21,528 bases of DNA from a virus. The translations under genes and the position numbers were made by a program. The notes beneath the pieces are model-generated. The model had not been told where the DNA came from and searched no databases. It saw nothing but the letters and a program-made list of their open reading frames with translations. Numbering within the stretch: position 1 is the first letter of the stretch; every line of letters starts with the position of its first letter. Positions 14,424 to 20,268 of the stretch are shown piece after piece. The stretch lies in the IMG/VR virus record IMGVR_UViG_3300040801_004473, positions 1 to 21,528 of that record; one strand, written 5' to 3'.

Positions 14424-15005
14424 ATGGACGCTAAGAACGAATACTACAAATCGGTAGAAGAGGGACAAGATGTGTATGACCTTTGCTTACAAGAGTACGG
14501 CGATATCAATACTATATTTTTACTGCTAGAAGATAACCCAGCGCTAGATTTGACCAGAGCACTAATAGCAGGCGAGCAGATGAAGTTCAGGGTAGAGCTT
14601 CCTGATGAGGTGAAAGTTGATAAAAAATCAATGGACGACTTCAGAACGAAGACTATTAGAGTAAATGGAGATGAGCAGGAGCTACTGGTGGACGGAGTTT
14701 ACAATACAACCGTCGGAGGGGCTATCGACAGTACGCTTCCTGATCTAACACCTGTAGGAGCAGGAGGTCAAACACCAAATACGCTGACTGGAGTACAAAC
14801 TGCAAATGGCAATACGATCAGGACTCGTTTGGGAGCACTACTTCTTCTACGTCAGGCTCCTGTACTTCTTACAAGAACACAGCATACCTTGCTCAATAGC
14901 ACTGGAACTACAATAAGCGTAAGACAGCCTGTATTTACTTACTTGACTACAAACTCAGGGGCTTATATCCAATCGGCCAACAACCGATATTTATTAACAC
15001 GCTAA
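14424..15005 (+). CDS. Tail protein with N-terminal LysM/gpX-like domain
   Basis: 193 residues. Residues about 11-58 (EEGQDVYDLCLQEYGDINTIFLLLEDNPALDLTRALIAGEQMKF) have the LysM/tail protein X pattern: a Gly-Asp turn, D-x-x-L-x-x-Y-G-D, then N-x-x-L and a G-x-x-x-x-F end. gpX-type proteins sit at the hub of the tail tip. The rest is unlike P2 gpX: a Gly/Thr/Asn-rich linker, then short repeats ending in L-L-T-R (APVLLTR, NRYLLTR) at about residues 145-193, which could fold as a small beta structure. It lies just before the IPT-like and gpD genes, where Mu-like phages keep their hub-associated genes. Confidence 0.68.
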   Translation: MDAKNEYYKSVEEGQDVYDLCLQEYGDINTIFLLLEDNPALDLTRALIAGEQMKFRVELPDEVKVDKKSMDDFRTKTIRVNGDEQELLVDGVYNTTVGGAIDSTLPDLTPVGAGGQTPNTLTGVQTANGNTIRTRLGALLLLRQAPVLLTRTQHTLLNSTGTTISVRQPVFTYLTTNSGAYIQSANNRYLLTR

Positions 15006-15015
15006 CCTTATAAAA

Positions 15016-15450
15016 ATGCCAGCAGATTACATCGACCAGCTTCCAGCAATCGGCTCTATCAAAGGAGATGATATTCTTATTATTCAACAGAGAGTAGGTG
15101 CGCAAGAAACAACCTACCACACTACCGTAGAGCAGTTATTAGGTGCATTTGTACCAATGCCAGCTATCACTAACACGGCATGGGATATCGAGGCTAAACA
15201 GCTGACGATCGAAGGAGAAAACCTACTACCTACTAGCCTTATTACAGTAGATAACAAGCACTATAAAATAGATACTTATGAGCATCTTTTTCTAGGTGGA
15301 GACGATGACACTGGTGAAGGTGAGTCCAATAATCAACGAGTCATTATTATCATGAATCAAGGTTTGTCGGATGGCTCCCACACTATCGTTGTAAAAAACT
15401 GCTTCGTGAAAGTAGATACTCATGTTTTTGTTTTAGGTACGTTGCTCTAA
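15016..15450 (+). CDS. Phage structural protein with fibre-adaptor-like N-terminus and IPT-like domain
   Basis: 144 residues. The first about 45 residues (IDQLPAIGSIKGDDILIIQQ ... TTYHTTVEQLLGAF) resemble the short adaptor motif at the head of many phage tail fibre or neck proteins, where a G-x-D-x-L-x-I-x-Q strand is followed by T-x-x-Q-L. Residues about 52-144 look like one immunoglobulin-like IPT/TIG module (WDIEAKQLTIEGENLLPTSLITVDNKHYKI, then SDGSHTIVVKNCFVKVDTHVFVLG). Ig-like modules often bind carbohydrate or decorate virions. Its stop overlaps the next ATG by one base (TAATG), so it is coupled to the gpD hub gene. No named family is recognised. Confidence 0.55.
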   Translation: MPADYIDQLPAIGSIKGDDILIIQQRVGAQETTYHTTVEQLLGAFVPMPAITNTAWDIEAKQLTIEGENLLPTSLITVDNKHYKIDTYEHLFLGGDDDTGEGESNNQRVIIIMNQGLSDGSHTIVVKNCFVKVDTHVFVLGTLL

Positions 15451-16418
15451 TGAGGAAATTAACTGTAGAGATCACAATAGGGCAGCGTGCCTTTTACGAC
15501 GTAGGTGATGTAAGTGTAGAAAGTTCGTGGTCTTTTCTGGCAGACACTGCTACTATCGTACTAGCGCGGCGCAACTTTCCTCAAGGTAGTATTAGAAATG
15601 TATCAGGAAGTGATATTTCTACTAAAATAAAGGTAGGTGATGCAGTTAGCATTCGACTGGGTTACGACTATGAGTTTGAGACTGAGTTTGAGGGGTATAT
15701 TAAAGCTATTAAACCTAATGTGCCACTTAAAATAGAGTGTGAAGATGCCATGTGGCTTTTGAAGCAAACAAGCTATAAAAAAGCTTGGCGTAAAGTTTCT
15801 TTGCAAGAGCTATTGGAGTTCATTATTCCTCCAACCATACAGTTTGAAACATTTGGAGAGGTGAATTTGGGTAAGATGCGCATCGATGGTGCGAGTGCTT
15901 ATGAAGTACTAAAAAAGGTAGATGAGACCTATAAGTTGGTCAGTTATTTCAAGAAGGGAACCCTATACGTTGGCTTCCCTTATCAACAAGAGGCTAAACG
16001 TGTAACTATCCGCAAACGAGACCATGTAGATGTTACCAAAAGTACTCTATCCTACAGAACGGCAGATCAAGTGAAACTTAAAATCAAGGCTATATCACTT
16101 CAGCCAAATGGTTCAAAAGTAGAGGTAGAATTAGGAGATCCAGAAGGACAGCTTCGGACAATGCACCTTCCCATAGGCCTGAATGAGACAGAAGCTAAAA
16201 AAATAGCTGAAGAGCAGAAGAAGCTCTTCAAGTTTGATGGCTACGATGGCAGCTTAACCACTTACGGGCAGCCCTTTGTAGAACACAGTGATATAGTAGA
16301 AATCATCGACTACAAGTACCCTGATCAACAAGGCGCTTATCGTGTAGATAGCGTCAAAATACGGTTTGGAGCAGAAGGCTATAGAAGAGAATTAGCACTT
16401 GGAAGCAAGGTTGAATAA
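15450..16418 (+). CDS. Baseplate hub / tail protein D (P2 gpD, Mu gp44-like)
   Basis: 322 residues. It has the layout of late control D / gp27-like hub proteins: an N-terminal beta domain for the hub (SFLADTATIVLARRNFPQGS, KVGDAVSIRLGYDYEFETEFEGYIKAIKP), a middle KLKIECEDAMWLLKQTSYKKAWRKVSLQELLEFI helix pair, then FKKGTLYVGFPYQQE and a C-terminal LTTYGQPFVEHSDIVEIIDYKYPDQQGAYRVDSVKIRFGAEGYRRELALG domain. The last segment (hub-type Y-R-V-D-x-V-x-x-x-F-G-x-x-G-Y-x-R-x-L) is diagnostic. The protein forms the trimeric hub that carries the spike. Its ATG overlaps the previous stop by one base. Confidence 0.87.
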   Translation: MRKLTVEITIGQRAFYDVGDVSVESSWSFLADTATIVLARRNFPQGSIRNVSGSDISTKIKVGDAVSIRLGYDYEFETEFEGYIKAIKPNVPLKIECEDAMWLLKQTSYKKAWRKVSLQELLEFIIPPTIQFETFGEVNLGKMRIDGASAYEVLKKVDETYKLVSYFKKGTLYVGFPYQQEAKRVTIRKRDHVDVTKSTLSYRTADQVKLKIKAISLQPNGSKVEVELGDPEGQLRTMHLPIGLNETEAKKIAEEQKKLFKFDGYDGSLTTYGQPFVEHSDIVEIIDYKYPDQQGAYRVDSVKIRFGAEGYRRELALGSKVE

Positions 16419-16454
16419 TACACTATTTTATTTTAATTTTTAAACACATTTACT

Positions 16455-16805
16455 ATGCATTTAGGTATCAATAATCTTAGTACTGTTATCACCTTTGGGT
16501 TGAGTATTGGGCAAAAAATTGGCGACTCTCTAGAAGATGGACGGCTCGACTTGATGGAGTCCTTAGAATTCGTTGGAGAAGTGAAAAAGATTCCTGACGT
16601 TATTACCGCTATAAAAAAGGCTCCAGAAGAGATTGCTGATTTGGATATGGAAGAGCAAGAAGAACTCTATCGCATGATCCAAGAGGAATTCGATCTTGCG
16701 AACGACAAAGTCGAGCGTGCCATTGAAATTGGCCTTCGTGCTACCTTGAATTTAGTGGGTACAGTCAACGAAATTCGTGAGCTGTTTCCCAACAAAGCAG
16801 CGTAA
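16455..16805 (+). CDS. Small helical phage protein between hub and spike genes, function unknown
   Basis: 116 residues, all-helical and acidic: INNLSTVITFGLSIGQKIGDSLEDGRLDLMESLEF, IPDVITAIKKAPEEIADLDMEEQEELYRMIQEEFD, NDKVERAIEIGLRATLNLVGTVNEIRELF. The G-x-x-x-x-D-S-L-x-D-G-x-L-x-x-x-E pattern recurs in small proteins near holin or tail genes of several phages, with no known activity. No membrane segment or signal peptide is seen, which argues against a holin. It precedes the spike gene by 5 bp, so it could be a chaperone or a minor baseplate component. Confidence 0.62.
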   Translation: MHLGINNLSTVITFGLSIGQKIGDSLEDGRLDLMESLEFVGEVKKIPDVITAIKKAPEEIADLDMEEQEELYRMIQEEFDLANDKVERAIEIGLRATLNLVGTVNEIRELFPNKAA

Positions 16806-16810
16806 GTAAG

Positions 16811-17386
16811 ATGGCTATGACTATTGGAAAGGTCAAAAAAGCGTTAGAGCAGTTCGTGAATGATCGGACTGCTCAATCGTTTTTCTTGACTGGAAAGGTT
16901 ACTGCGGTGGATAAAGATACAGCGACTTGTGATGTGTCACCAATAGATGGCTCCACAGAATATCAGGATGTGCGCTTATTACCAATTGCTGATACTAGCA
17001 GCATAGGTATTCTTACTTATCCTAAAGAGGGAAGTATAGTTGGACTCATTAGAATTAACGAAGAAGAAGCAGTTGTGTGGAACTGTCAGGAGATAGAACA
17101 CCTAGAAGTTGAGGTGGCAGGAAAGTTCAAATTAGTTGTGGATAAAGATGGAACTTGTAGTTTCAATGATGGAGATAACGGTGGACTGATCATTGTCGAC
17201 AAGCTACGTCAGGAGATAGATAAGAATAGCCAAATGCTCCAGACGATTCTGTCTGTTTTGTCGGTACCAGTCGTAGAGGCTGGAGGCGGTGCGCCTTCGG
17301 CATTACAGCAAGTACTCAACGCAGCCTTGCAGGGAAAGTCTACCGCTAATTTGAGCAGCATTACTAACGATAAAATTAAGCACTAA
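16811..17386 (+). CDS. Baseplate assembly / tail spike protein (gpV, Mu gp45-like)
   Basis: 191 residues. An N-terminal OB-fold-like beta domain (GKVTAVDKDTATCDVSPIDG, then VRLLPI, SIGILTYPKEGSIVGLIRINEEEAVVWNCQEI) is followed by a short beta section (EVAGKFKLVVDKDGTCSFNDGDNGGLI). The C-terminus is a helical plus Gly/Ala-rich region (KLRQEIDKNSQMLQTILSVL). This is the pattern of gpV/gp45-type spikes of Bacteroidota Mu-like phages, where the OB fold caps the tail tip and the C-terminal part is variable. I see no HxH iron-binding tip. The stop overlaps the next ATG by one base. Confidence 0.78.
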   Translation: MAMTIGKVKKALEQFVNDRTAQSFFLTGKVTAVDKDTATCDVSPIDGSTEYQDVRLLPIADTSSIGILTYPKEGSIVGLIRINEEEAVVWNCQEIEHLEVEVAGKFKLVVDKDGTCSFNDGDNGGLIIVDKLRQEIDKNSQMLQTILSVLSVPVVEAGGGAPSALQQVLNAALQGKSTANLSSITNDKIKH

Positions 17387-17700
17387 TGTCTTTTACAGTT
17401 TACATAGCAAAAGATATTGCTCATACTGAAGATGGTAAGCTCATAATAGAGGATGGCGATATCAAAGTAGAAGAATCGGACAATATTCATCAAAAGGATA
17501 TTATTATTAGTCATAGAGGTGACTGGCGTTTCAAGCCACATGTTGGAGTGAACATTTTTCAATACCTCAACTCTTCGGGCGCTGCCGATGAAATTCGTCA
17601 AAGCATACAAGAGCAGCTAACCAGAGACGGTTACAAAGTAGAAAGCATTATGCTGACAACAGAAGGTCAGCTTACTATAAACGCTAAAAGAATCCGATAA
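17386..17700 (+). CDS. Baseplate wedge protein, gp25/gpW-like
   Basis: 104 residues, the right size for the gp25/gpW lysozyme-like baseplate wedge. It begins with a beta pair (YIAKDIAHTEDGKLIIEDGDIKVEESDN) and has the short helix and charged strand HQKDIIISHRGDWRFKPHVGVNIFQYLNSSGA, close to the Bacteroidota form in which the W-R-F-x-P-x-x-G-V-x-I turn replaces the classic E-P-R motif. A conserved-type C-terminus SIMLTTEGQLTINAKRI follows. It lies between the gpV and gpJ genes, the normal Mu/P2 order. The start overlaps the spike stop (TAATG) and its own stop overlaps the next ATG (TAATG), so translation is coupled on both sides. Confidence 0.8.
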   Translation: MSFTVYIAKDIAHTEDGKLIIEDGDIKVEESDNIHQKDIIISHRGDWRFKPHVGVNIFQYLNSSGAADEIRQSIQEQLTRDGYKVESIMLTTEGQLTINAKRIR

Positions 17701-18590
17701 TGAGCGATAATTATTCACAAGTTTACCAGTCACAGGAGTGGAATTACGAAGACTACAAAAAGCTGGCTATTACAGCTAAGGACGATGTCAAAGCTATTAG
17801 AGAAGAGGTGTACAGCGAGTTGACTTCAGATGCTACTCTAAACCTAATGAATAGTTCTAGTGATCCAGCACTATGGGAGCTTTATGCAGATGTTATAAGC
17901 TTTGTTTTCTACCTCTTGCACAGTTTATGGACGGTCTATGAACAGCGTCTAAAAAGTGCAGCGGCAGCGGCCATTGCACATAACAGTTATTGGTACGCTT
18001 TGCGCTCTACGGAGTTTCAACTTGGCGATACACTGACGGTTATAAATGGAGCGGTTGTCTATCCCGTAGTGGATACCACTAAACGTATTATAGCCGCTGC
18101 TGCCGTCAAAGATGGCGATCAGGGTTCACTTATTATTAAAGTGGCCAAGAAGCCCAACACAGCGCTAGAACCTCTGACTCCTGTAGAATTGGCAGCTTTT
18201 GAAGGTTATGTAAATGGGTTCAAAGACGCAGGAGTAGACACCCTAGTAATTAGCCAAAATCCTGATGTTTTGAAGCTAGAATTAATTATTTACTACAATC
18301 CGATAGTACTTGTCAGTGCTTTGCAAACAGAGGTAGAGGCGGCAATTGTTGATTATATTGAAAATCTACCTTTTGACGGTATTTTTAGGAGAACGAAGCT
18401 CATCGATGCCATACAGAGTATCGAAGAGATTAAGGACATTCAGATCACTACCTGTGAGGCATCAGTAGCTTATACCTCTTCTCCTAATTACATGCCTATA
18501 GAGGTGTTTTACGAGACTTTAGCAGGTTATATCGTTATCGATACCAATTACCCTCTTAGTGGCCAAATTAACTACGTACCTCATGCTTAA
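17700..18590 (+). CDS. Baseplate J-like protein (gpJ, Mu gp47-like)
   Basis: 296 residues, the size of the Bacteroidota gpJ family. It starts with a helical wing (YEDYKKLAITAKDDVKAIREEVY) and an NSSSDPALWELYADVISFVFYLLHSLWTVYEQRLK region. It then has the core region (YWYALRSTEFQLGD) and a beta-rich middle. The typical C-terminal half follows: LEPLTPVELAAFEGYVNGFKDAGVDTLVISQNPDVLKLELIIYYNPI, then EAAIVDYIENLPFDGIFRRTKLIDAIQSIEEIKDIQI, the J-fold segment with the Y-x-x-x-L-P-F-x-G signature. gpJ subunits form the baseplate wedge that triggers sheath contraction. It overlaps the gp25-like gene by one base and the gpI-like gene by 8 bp. Confidence 0.85.
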   Translation: MSDNYSQVYQSQEWNYEDYKKLAITAKDDVKAIREEVYSELTSDATLNLMNSSSDPALWELYADVISFVFYLLHSLWTVYEQRLKSAAAAAIAHNSYWYALRSTEFQLGDTLTVINGAVVYPVVDTTKRIIAAAAVKDGDQGSLIIKVAKKPNTALEPLTPVELAAFEGYVNGFKDAGVDTLVISQNPDVLKLELIIYYNPIVLVSALQTEVEAAIVDYIENLPFDGIFRRTKLIDAIQSIEEIKDIQITTCEASVAYTSSPNYMPIEVFYETLAGYIVIDTNYPLSGQINYVPHA

Positions 18591-19077
18591 CTTTAGTTTT
18601 AGAAATACTATCAAAAGGCTTCTACCAATAACGTACAGGTGGCGGGAAAATATTGCTTTTCTGATGGGGTTTTTAGCACCAGCAAGAAGAAAACGAGACC
18701 GATTTGTTCAGCTACAAAATAAATTAAATTACGATACTCAATTTAACTCCCAAACTTTATCTATAGAGGCGCGGCTCAACGAGGAGTACAATCTCGCTAG
18801 CGGCACCATTTATATTGAGACCGTATCACGAGTAAATGATGCGATTTACATAAGTTGGTTGTCAGAAAATCAAACTCCAATACACACACGTTGGTTCTCA
18901 GAGACTAGCGCCACTCCTATTTACACGCGCTGGCTTTCAGAGCCTAGTCAGTCAGGAGCAAATATTGAATTTATTGTATGGGTTCCACTCGCACTCAACT
19001 TTGACCTTGAGCGAATGAAGGCTATAATAAATTTATATAAACTAGCTGGTAAGCGATACGCTATCCAGCGCTACTAA
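18583..19077 (+). CDS. Baseplate-periphery protein, gpI-like position (Bacteroidota type)
   Basis: 164 residues from the ATG at 18583, which overlaps the gpJ stop by 8 bp. A GTG at 18559 is in frame but lies deeper inside gpJ, so I prefer the ATG. The segment RKRDRFVQLQNKLNYDTQFNSQTLSIEARLNEEYN resembles a family found right after gpJ in Bacteroidota Mu-like phages. In the C-terminal half there are three imperfect repeats of the form I-x-x-x-W-x-S-E (YISWLSENQTP, HTRWFSETSATP, YTRWLSEPSQS), then a closing IEFIVWVPLAL strand. It probably sits at the outer baseplate where fibres attach, but the role is inferred from order only. No fibre gene follows it. Confidence 0.7.
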   Translation: MLNFSFRNTIKRLLPITYRWRENIAFLMGFLAPARRKRDRFVQLQNKLNYDTQFNSQTLSIEARLNEEYNLASGTIYIETVSRVNDAIYISWLSENQTPIHTRWFSETSATPIYTRWLSEPSQSGANIEFIVWVPLALNFDLERMKAIINLYKLAGKRYAIQRY

Positions 19078-19088
19078 AAACAGTCAAA

Positions 19089-19949
19089 TTGAAAAATCAA
19101 ATACATTTCATGGATTGCCTCAAAGGCATGGCTCAGTTACCAGCAGACTCTGTTGACATGGTATTTGCTGACCTGGCTTATGGCGTGCTAAAAACAGAAC
19201 ACACAAAATGGGATATTAAAATTCCTTTTGACAAGCTCTGGGAACAGTACAGTCGTGTAGTTAAACGCTCTGGAGTAATTGCGCTCACTGGCGTTCACCC
19301 GTTTACAAACGAGATCATCAACTCCATTCCAAAAGGATATAAATATCGAGAGTTGATTTGGTACAAGAGTAAAGGAAGCGGGTTCCTGAACGCGAAAAAG
19401 ATGCACATCAATCAGCATGAGAATGTCATTATCATCTACAGAGCCCGCCCTACTTATAATCCGCAAAAATTTCACATCGATAAGAGGTTTGTAGCTAAGG
19501 GAAAGGCAAAGAAGTCAAACAATGCCATGAGTAGCAAAGCCTTTACAATCACTGGAGAAAAGACCAAGAACTACACCTATGAAGACGACGGGTCTCGTTA
19601 CCCAGACTCTGTTTTGGAATTTGAAGGTACTGTTCTCCCTGTTAAAAGTGCGCATAGAAAAGGAATGCACCCGACAGAGAAGCCTGTTGATTTGGTAGCC
19701 TATCTTATTAAAACGTTTACTAACGAAAAGGAAACCGTTCTGGACAATTGTATTGGCAGTGGAACCACTGCGGTTGCGGCTATCCTCACTAGACGTAAGT
19801 TTATCGGCTTCGAAACAAACATTGACTATTATAATATGGCAATGGAGCGCATCGTTGAGACCCGCGATTTGATGGAGTGCTGGGCAACTGATGAGAACCA
19901 GCAAGACGAAGAAAGTTTAGGTAGTCATGCTAGTGTTACTGCCAACTAA
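19089..19949 (+). CDS. DNA N6-adenine or N4-cytosine methyltransferase, beta class, with atypical DLAY motif
   Basis: 286 residues. The start is TTG (19089-19091), which gives the family's usual opening (KNQIHFMDCLKGMAQLPADSVDMV). The next ATG would cut into it. Motif order is catalytic region first, AdoMet site last, so this is a beta-class amino-methyltransferase. Motif IV reads DLAYG at residues 28-32, followed by the usual KWDIKIPFDKLW. The AdoMet motif is TVLDNCIGSGTTAVAA (about 216-231), and HPTEKPVDLVAYLIKTF precedes it. Related phage enzymes have DPPY or DLPY, so the second Pro is missing here (codon GCT). No restriction gene is nearby. It would act on phage DNA to evade host restriction, analogous by position to mom at the right end of Mu. 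Activity of the DLAY form is uncertain. Confidence 0.88.
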   Translation: MKNQIHFMDCLKGMAQLPADSVDMVFADLAYGVLKTEHTKWDIKIPFDKLWEQYSRVVKRSGVIALTGVHPFTNEIINSIPKGYKYRELIWYKSKGSGFLNAKKMHINQHENVIIIYRARPTYNPQKFHIDKRFVAKGKAKKSNNAMSSKAFTITGEKTKNYTYEDDGSRYPDSVLEFEGTVLPVKSAHRKGMHPTEKPVDLVAYLIKTFTNEKETVLDNCIGSGTTAVAAILTRRKFIGFETNIDYYNMAMERIVETRDLMECWATDENQQDEESLGSHASVTAN

Positions 19950-19958
19950 AAAAAGAAA

Positions 19959-19993
19959 GAGCAGTACATTCAAAAGATGTACTGCTCCTGTTT
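19959..19993 (+). terminator. Strong hairpin terminator after the methyltransferase
   Basis: GAGCAGTACAT (19959-19969) pairs perfectly with ATGTACTGCTC (19977-19987), an 11-bp stem with a 7-nt loop. It is preceded by an A-rich stretch and followed by CTGTTT. It begins 9 bp after the stop of the last plus-strand gene and would close the plus-strand late operon; the flanking A and T tracts could make it act in both directions. Confidence 0.8.
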
Positions 19994-20260
19994 ATACACT
20001 GTTTTTTGACTGTCCAAAAAAGAAGAACGACGCCACACAAAGCTCTCTAACAGACTTGTTATTCCTAAATTGATTTAGGTTTGCTCTTTGATTTTTTTTA
20101 GACGCTTAGAAGTCAACTCATAGCCGATGACAGGCTTTTTTGTTCTTAAGCGTAAAATCACCCCAAAAAAAACGTTAACACTTTTAACACTTTTCGTCTC
20201 TCAAATGCCCTCTAAAGCCCTAAAAAAAATCTACATTTGGTTTTCAAAAAAAATCTACAT
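19994..20260. other. Gene-free phage right-end region with small inverted repeats
   Basis: No gene is seen here. The stretch holds a near-perfect palindrome CCTAAATTGATTTAGG at 20064-20079. Inverted copies of ACGCTTA/TAAGCGT lie at 20102-20108 and 20147-20153 with 38 bp between them. There is a 9-bp tandem pair TTAACACTTTT-AACACTTTT near 20173-20192, and several runs of eight A or T (20092-20099, 20165-20172). The tandem 23-bp repeat described separately covers its right edge. Such clusters of short repeats are what one expects at the end of a transposable phage or in a regulatory region. Confidence 0.55.
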
Positions 20261-20268
20261 TTAGTTTT
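20222..20268. repeat. Tandem 23-bp direct repeat at the phage/host junction, candidate Mu-like right end
   Basis: Two copies of A8-TCTACATTT-R-GTTTT lie at 20222-20244 and 20246-20268, with a 24-bp period and one mismatch (G in the first, A in the second). The second copy covers the stop codon of the host TPR gene. A third, weaker element with the same A8 start lies at 20165-20185. Read inward from the host, each copy contains TGTAGATTTTTTTT, beginning with the TG typical of transposable-phage ends. Confidence 0.6.

Noticed and set aside
18559-18582. GTG start for the gpI-like gene
   Set aside because: It would lengthen the overlap with gpJ and add residues (AKLTTYL) with no family likeness; the ATG at 18583 gives the usual short overlap.
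1-19949. Contractile injection system (tailocin or eCIS) instead of a phage
   Set aside because: A full terminase, portal, protease and capsid set is present, so a DNA-packaging phage is the simpler reading.
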